Source of the DNA: Deinococcus sedimenti
GTDB lineage: Bacteria > Deinococcota > Deinococci > Deinococcales > Deinococcaceae
Length of the DNA stretch: 64,000 nt
Direction: 5' to 3'
Assembly: GCF_014648135.1 (NCBI RefSeq)
Contig: NZ_BMQN01000001.1
Coordinates: 1,282,369 to 1,346,368, forward strand
In this document: positions 60,085-64,000 of the stretch, piece by piece
How positions within the stretch are numbered: position 1 is the stretch's first letter
How the letters are laid out: every line of letters begins with the position of its first letter
Position numbers and translations under genes: made by a program
The notes under the pieces: model-generated
Told to the model about the DNA's origin: nothing
The model's input: the letters and a program-made list of their open reading frames with translations, nothing else
Databases searched by the model: none

Positions 60085-60684
60085 TCAGTGCTGGTGGTCG
60101 CCCATCCCGCCGGGTGCGGGCAACGGTTGCGCCCCCCGGTCCTTCAGCAGGCGAGTCATCAGGGTGATCTCGGCGCTCTGCGCGGCCTGGATCTGCCGGG
60201 CGAGGGCCTGTACCTCGGGCCGCACGCCGCGTTCCAGCGCGGGGGACACCATGGCCAGGGCGCCCTGGTGGTGGCGGGTCATGAGTTGCAGGAAGGTCAC
60301 CTCGGCCTGAGCTTCCCGCTGGGTGCTGATCGTCGCCACCTCGGCCTGGGTGGCCATGCCCATCATGCGGGCGTGCTCGGCGGTCATGCCGTCCCCGGCC
60401 CAGGGGCGACCCCAGAGGGTCAGCCAGCCGCGCATCTGCCCGATCTGCTCCTGCTGGCTCAGCATGATGTCCAGCGCCAGCGTCCTGAGTTCCGTATCTG
60501 TGGTGGTGTCGCGGATGCGGGTGGCCATGTCGATCGCCTGGGTGTGGTGCTGAATCATCTCGCGTACGAAGCGCACCTCGCGGCTGTCCTCGGCGGGCAT
60601 GATCAACCGGGGCACGAGCAGGAACGCGGCGGCTACGGCGGCGAGCAGGACGGCAATGAACGGGAGGGCGCGGCGCAGGTTCAC
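60085..60684 (-). CDS. DUF305 family membrane-anchored protein
   Basis: 199 residues. An N-terminal transmembrane helix (FIAVLLAAVAAAFLLVPRLIM) is followed by the DUF305 four-helix bundle with paired His motifs FVREMIQHHTQAIDMATRI and FLQLMTRHHQGALAMV and many Met residues, features of proteins linked to copper or metal handling. It ends with a His-rich tail. GTG 60684 is chosen because TATACT lies seven bases upstream on the minus strand. Confidence 0.88.
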   Translation of the reverse strand: MNLRRALPFIAVLLAAVAAAFLLVPRLIMPAEDSREVRFVREMIQHHTQAIDMATRIRDTTTDTELRTLALDIMLSQQEQIGQMRGWLTLWGRPWAGDGMTAEHARMMGMATQAEVATISTQREAQAEVTFLQLMTRHHQGALAMVSPALERGVRPEVQALARQIQAAQSAEITLMTRLLKDRGAQPLPAPGGMGDHQH

Positions 60685-60751
60685 GCCCGCGAGTATAGGG
60701 GCGCGTTCATGAGGCCCAGTGCTCTCCATGCGGCCCGCTACACTGCCCCGG

Positions 60752-61546
60752 ATGACTGGGGAGCGGTGGCGGAACGTGACGGGCGGCGTGGCGGTGGGTG
60801 CGGGACTGGCCGTGCTGGCCGCGTTCCTGGGCGAGGTCCGCGCCCCGGCGGGGCTGCTGCTGGGCCTGATCGTGGCGGGCGGGGTGGCCGGGGCGTTCCG
60901 GCCCAGCTGGGTGGCCCTGCGGGTCGGGGCGGGCGCGCTGGCGGTGCTGATCGCCGCCTGCCTCGTGACGCCCGTGCTGCGCGGGCCGCTGGCGTCCCTG
61001 ACCCTGCGCGAACCCCCGGTGAAGGCGGACGCCATCGTGGCGCTCGGGGCGGGCGTTCACTGCGGCAGCCGCGAACTGGAAGCCAGCGCCGTGGCCCGGC
61101 TGACCGGCGCGCTGGCCCTGTGGCGCGCCGGGTACGCGCCGGTCGTGACGGTGTCGGAGCAGTCGGGCCTGATCGGGCCGCACGACTGCCCGAAGATGAG
61201 CGTGCTGGAGACCGAACTGACCCGCGCGCTGTACGGCCCGGGCGGCCCCACCCTGGTCACGCTGCGCAGCGTCACCACCACCCGCGACGAGGCCGCCCGC
61301 GTCCGCGACCTGGCCCGGGCGCGCGGCTGGACACGGGTGCTGCTCGTGACCTCGCCCAGTCACTCGCGCCGCGCCGCCGCACTGTTCCGCGCGCAGGGCG
61401 TTCCCGTGATCAGCGTGCCCACCCAGGAGTGGCGCTTCGATCAGGCCCTCACGCAGCCCAGTGACCGCCTGGTTGCCCTGCGCGTCCTGCTGTACGAGGG
61501 TCTGTCGCGCGTGAAGGCGGCGCTGGGCGGCACGCCGGAACGCTGA
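60752..61546 (+). CDS. ElyC/SanA/YdcF-family (DUF218) membrane protein
   Basis: 264 residues with three or four N-terminal hydrophobic helices (to about residue 78). The DUF218 domain starts ADAIVALGAGVHCGSRELEASAVARLTGALAL and contains the TTRDEAARVRDLARARGWTRVLLVTSPSHSRRAAALF segment. Related proteins act in envelope polysaccharide or peptidoglycan carrier metabolism. TACACT lies seven bases before the ATG. Confidence 0.85.
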   Translation: MTGERWRNVTGGVAVGAGLAVLAAFLGEVRAPAGLLLGLIVAGGVAGAFRPSWVALRVGAGALAVLIAACLVTPVLRGPLASLTLREPPVKADAIVALGAGVHCGSRELEASAVARLTGALALWRAGYAPVVTVSEQSGLIGPHDCPKMSVLETELTRALYGPGGPTLVTLRSVTTTRDEAARVRDLARARGWTRVLLVTSPSHSRRAAALFRAQGVPVISVPTQEWRFDQALTQPSDRLVALRVLLYEGLSRVKAALGGTPER

Positions 61547-61595
61547 GGCCTCAGCGCACACTTGCCCGCCCCGTGTTCCCGTACACTGCGCGGTT

Positions 61596-62978
61596 GTGAG
61601 TGAGCGTGTGACGGTGATCGGTGGGGGTCTGGCGGGGTCGGAAGCGGCGCTGGCGGCGGCACGGCTGGGCGTGCGGGTGCGCCTGCATGAGATGCGGCCG
61701 GTGAAGATGACCCCGGCGCACCGCAGTGGGAATTTCGCGGAGCTGGTGTGCAGCAACTCGCTGGGTGGCGAGGGCGAGTTGCAGAGCAAGGGTCTGCTGC
61801 AGGCCGAGCTGCGGAGTGTGGGCGGCGCGATCGTGGGCGCGGCGGACGCCTCCAAACTGCCCGCCGGGAATGCACTGGCCGTGGAGCGGGACGAGTTCAG
61901 TGCGCGGGTGACGGCGGCGGTCCGTGAGCATCCGCTGATCGAGGTCGTGGAGGGCGAGGTGGAGGCCGTGCCGGACGGGATCGTGGTGATCGCGTCGGGG
62001 CCGCTGACGTCGGACGCGCTGGCGGCGGACGTGGCACGCCTGACCGGCAGTGAGCGCCTGAGCTTCTACGACGCGGCCGCGCCGGTGATCGCGTTCGACA
62101 GCATCGACATGGACGTGGCGTGGCGCGCGGGGCGGTACGAGCAGAGCGCGGATTACATCAACTGCCCGTTCACGAAGGACGAGTACCTGGCGTTCTTCGA
62201 GGCGCTGGAGCAGGCGCGCAGTCACACGCCGCACGACTGGGAGAAACTGGAGTTCTTCGAGGGTTGCATGCCGATCGAGGAGATCGCCCGCCGCGGGATC
62301 GACACGCCCCGCTTCGGGCCGATGTCCCCCAAGGGCCTGGACGATCCGAAGACGGGGCGCTGGCCGTACGCGGTCGCGCAGCTGCGCCAGGAGGATCGCG
62401 AGGGCCGCATGTGGTCCCTGGTGGGCTTCCAGACGGGTCTGAAGTGGGGGGATCAGAAGGCGGTCGTGAACCTGATTCCGGGCCTGGAGGGCGCGGAGAT
62501 CGTCCGGTACGGCGTGATGCACCGCAACACGTACCTGAACGCCCCGCTGGTGCTGGAGTCCACGCTGCAACTGAAGGCCGACCCGACGAAGCTGGTCGCG
62601 GGTGTCCTGGCGGGCACCGAGGGGTACCTGGAGTCCGCCGCGACCGGCTGGCTGGCGGGGACGAACGCGGCGCGCCTCGCGCTGGGCCTCCCGCCCCTGA
62701 CGCCACCTGCGGAAAGCATGCTGGGCGGCCTGACCCGTTATCTGGCCAGTGCGAACCCGAAGGGCTTCCAGCCGATGAACGTGAACTGGGCGCTCGTGCC
62801 GGAACTGCCCGCCGAGATCAACGAGAAGACCGGCAAGCCCCGCAAGCTCGGCAAGCGCGAGAAACGCCCAGTGATGTTCCGCCGGGGCCTGAACGCGTTC
62901 ATGGCGTGGGCGCAGGCGGAGGCGGGCCTGACGGTCACGCCGCCCCCGGTGCGGGGGCCGGAGACCGTCGGCAGCTGA
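61596..62978 (+). CDS. trmFO: Methylenetetrahydrofolate-tRNA-(uracil-5-)-methyltransferase TrmFO
   Basis: 460 residues. The FAD site VTVIGGGLAGSEAALAAARLG, the PVKMTPAHRSGNFAELVCSNSLGGEGELQSKGLLQAEL segment with the reactive Cys and the substrate region YINCPFTKDEY are hallmarks. It methylates U54 of tRNA using methylene-THF and FADH2. The GTG start has TACACT eight bases upstream. It is GidA-like in fold but shorter. Confidence 0.96.
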   Translation: MSERVTVIGGGLAGSEAALAAARLGVRVRLHEMRPVKMTPAHRSGNFAELVCSNSLGGEGELQSKGLLQAELRSVGGAIVGAADASKLPAGNALAVERDEFSARVTAAVREHPLIEVVEGEVEAVPDGIVVIASGPLTSDALAADVARLTGSERLSFYDAAAPVIAFDSIDMDVAWRAGRYEQSADYINCPFTKDEYLAFFEALEQARSHTPHDWEKLEFFEGCMPIEEIARRGIDTPRFGPMSPKGLDDPKTGRWPYAVAQLRQEDREGRMWSLVGFQTGLKWGDQKAVVNLIPGLEGAEIVRYGVMHRNTYLNAPLVLESTLQLKADPTKLVAGVLAGTEGYLESAATGWLAGTNAARLALGLPPLTPPAESMLGGLTRYLASANPKGFQPMNVNWALVPELPAEINEKTGKPRKLGKREKRPVMFRRGLNAFMAWAQAEAGLTVTPPPVRGPETVGS

Positions 62979-63057
62979 CCGGCGCGGCCTGATGGCAGAC
63001 CTGACGGCTTCCACCGGCGGCACGCAGTCACAGCAGCGCGGACTCTGACTCGACCAG

Positions 63058-63109
63058 CCCTGAAAGAGGTTTTCAGGGAGACTGAGAAAACCCCTCAGTC
63101 TCCCTGAAA
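63058..63109. repeat. Double inverted repeat near the insertion sequence end
   Basis: CCCTGAAA (63058-63065), TTTCAGGGAGACTGAG (63071-63086) and CTCAGTCTCCCTGAAA (63094-63109) allow two alternative hairpins; the second has a perfect 16-base stem. It may terminate transcription of trmFO on one side and the transposase on the other, or be the terminal repeat of the element. Confidence 0.55.
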
Positions 63110-63155
63110 CAAGCAGCGCGAGGACCCGCCGCCCTCTGTACCGGACATCTTGCCT

Positions 63156-64000
63156 TCAAGCCGCGCCTGGCGCGTGAAATGGCGTGCTCAGCAGCCTGAT
63201 CAGTGCGGGTAACTCGGGGAGATTCCACCGCAGGGCATGGCACAGCCGCTCCGCGCCGTACCGCACGAGGCTCATGGCCGGGCGGCCATGAGCCTTCACC
63301 TTGACCGGAACCTGCGCCTGGAGCCACACGCCCACCCGGAGGCAGCTGATCCAGGCCAGGACGACCAGCCCGAACAGACGTTCCAGCCGGTCCGGGCGGG
63401 TGATGCCGGTCCGCTCCAAATCGAACCCGCGGACCTTGAGGCTCGCGAACGTGCACTCCACCGACCAGCGAGCCCGGTACAGCACGCAGGTGTCCCACAC
63501 GCTGAAATCCGTGGCCACGACCTGCATCACCTCACCGTAGACGTACGCCTTTTCAGCCATGCACCGGACTTCCCCAACCTTCAGATCACCGAACCACGCG
63601 TCCACGCGCAGCTCGTCGACCACAGCGTTCTTTCGGATGCGGATGGCCCGTTTGATGCCCTTACGCCTCAGGAAGCGGAATCACTCCCCACCGATGAACT
63701 CCCGGTCAGCGACCAGGCCCTTCCAGCGGCCCGCTGGAAGGGCCTTCAGGAGTCGTGAGACCAATTGGATGCGCCGGACCGTGCCGCTGTTGCCGTCGTG
63801 ATCGAGAGCGGTCCAGACGAGCGGCACCGTGTACCCGTGCAACACGACGCCGAGGACCAAGAGGTTCAGGGGCGCCTCGCCACGCTCCCAGGTCGTCCGG
63901 TCCATGCTGAGCAGAAGTTTCCCAGGGGGCAGCAAGGCCAGCAGGAAGGCCAGGAACACCGGTCCGGTCAGCTGGGGATCCCGGCACCCTCGTTCCACCC
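63156..64000 (-). pseudogene. IS4-family transposase, broken by an in-frame stop and cut by the window edge
   Basis: Two blocks in one frame are separated by a single TGA at 63681-63683. The left-strand upper block contains LLLSMDRTTWERG with the first catalytic Asp and VADREFIGGE with the second; the lower block has YRARWSVECTFASLKVRGFDLE, the Y-(2)-R-(3)-E-(6)-K signature with the catalytic Glu. At the stop the context EFIGGE-stop-FRFLRRKGIKR normally reads E-W-F-R-F-L, so TGG became TGA. The rest of the frame is open. The N-terminus lies outside the window. Non-functional unless the stop is read through. Confidence 0.85.

Noticed and set aside
63156..63998. Two separate small genes instead of one broken transposase
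   Set aside because: Both pieces are in the same frame, separated by one TGA, and together give the full D-D-E catalytic set of one IS4 transposase.

Overview
The window is about 64 kb of GC-rich chromosome that fits a member of the genus Deinococcus. Supporting signs are the gene repertoire (glutamine synthetase III next to GSI, a Zn-type HemB, HemQ, homodimeric GlyRS, TrmFO, M3 oligoendopeptidase, SppA) and the promoter layout. More than twenty genes have a TAnnnT -10 box only 5-9 nt before the start codon and no Shine-Dalgarno, which is the leaderless-mRNA architecture described for Deinococcus. Species is not assigned. Most of the window is core chromosome. I see no CRISPR array, prophage, rRNA or tRNA gene. 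The only clear mobile gene is a broken IS4-type transposase running off the right edge.

Layout. 1-9.8 kb: end of a polar amino acid ABC transporter, three regulators (a TPR/winged-helix protein, a WYL protein, a MerR/TipAS protein), an MDR oxidoreductase, AzlCD, a membrane PASTA protein with a kinase-like N-terminus, and a cysteine desulfurase. 9.9-19.5 kb: housekeeping genes (MscS-type channel, NYN nuclease-like gene plus plsX, DUF309, thioredoxin, small hydrolase, VOC protein, HemQ, BtuF-like protein, cytochrome c, rbfA-thioesterase-Nudix operon). 19.6-25.1 kb: a BlaI repressor with a BlaR1-like M56 protease fused to an amidase-like domain, then SppA and PepF. 25.3-30.0 kb: sugar-type ABC transporter operon ending in an unknown gene and an LLM flavin monooxygenase. 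30.1-34.8 kb: PhoU, a LysR pair, and cysS behind a Cys-Cys leader peptide and attenuator. 35.3-43.9 kb: sdhCDAB, a cytochrome P450, hemB with a tyrosine-phosphatase-like gene, three tandem Roadblock/LC7 genes and a second phosphatase. 44-54 kb: gyrA, a Crp/Fnr regulator, ferredoxin-NADP reductase, an AAC(3)-like gene, and divergent glutamine synthetases III and I. 54-64 kb: a HelD-like helicase, a lipoprotein, glyS under a glycine T-box, DUF305, ElyC/SanA, trmFO and the IS remnant.

How parts work together. Two aminoacyl-tRNA synthetase genes are controlled by different RNA mechanisms: cysS by a leader peptide with tandem Cys codons and mutually exclusive hairpins, glyS by a T-box with a GGC specifier. 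The BlaI/M56 pair looks like a cell-envelope stress sensor in which an amidase fold lacking its catalytic Glu replaces the beta-lactam sensor. The ABC-transporter/LLM operon resembles uptake plus oxidative desulfonation of a sugar-like sulfonate, though the key partner genes are not in view. Divergent glutamine synthetases share an intergenic region carrying an inverted pair of TGCACAA boxes.

Two intergenic repeat families recur: MITE-like elements with GGGAGTGGG-type ends (13.8, 14.5, 14.6, 23.3 kb) and a structured element at 26.6 and 50.1 kb. All functions are assigned by reading the sequence; no database search was possible.
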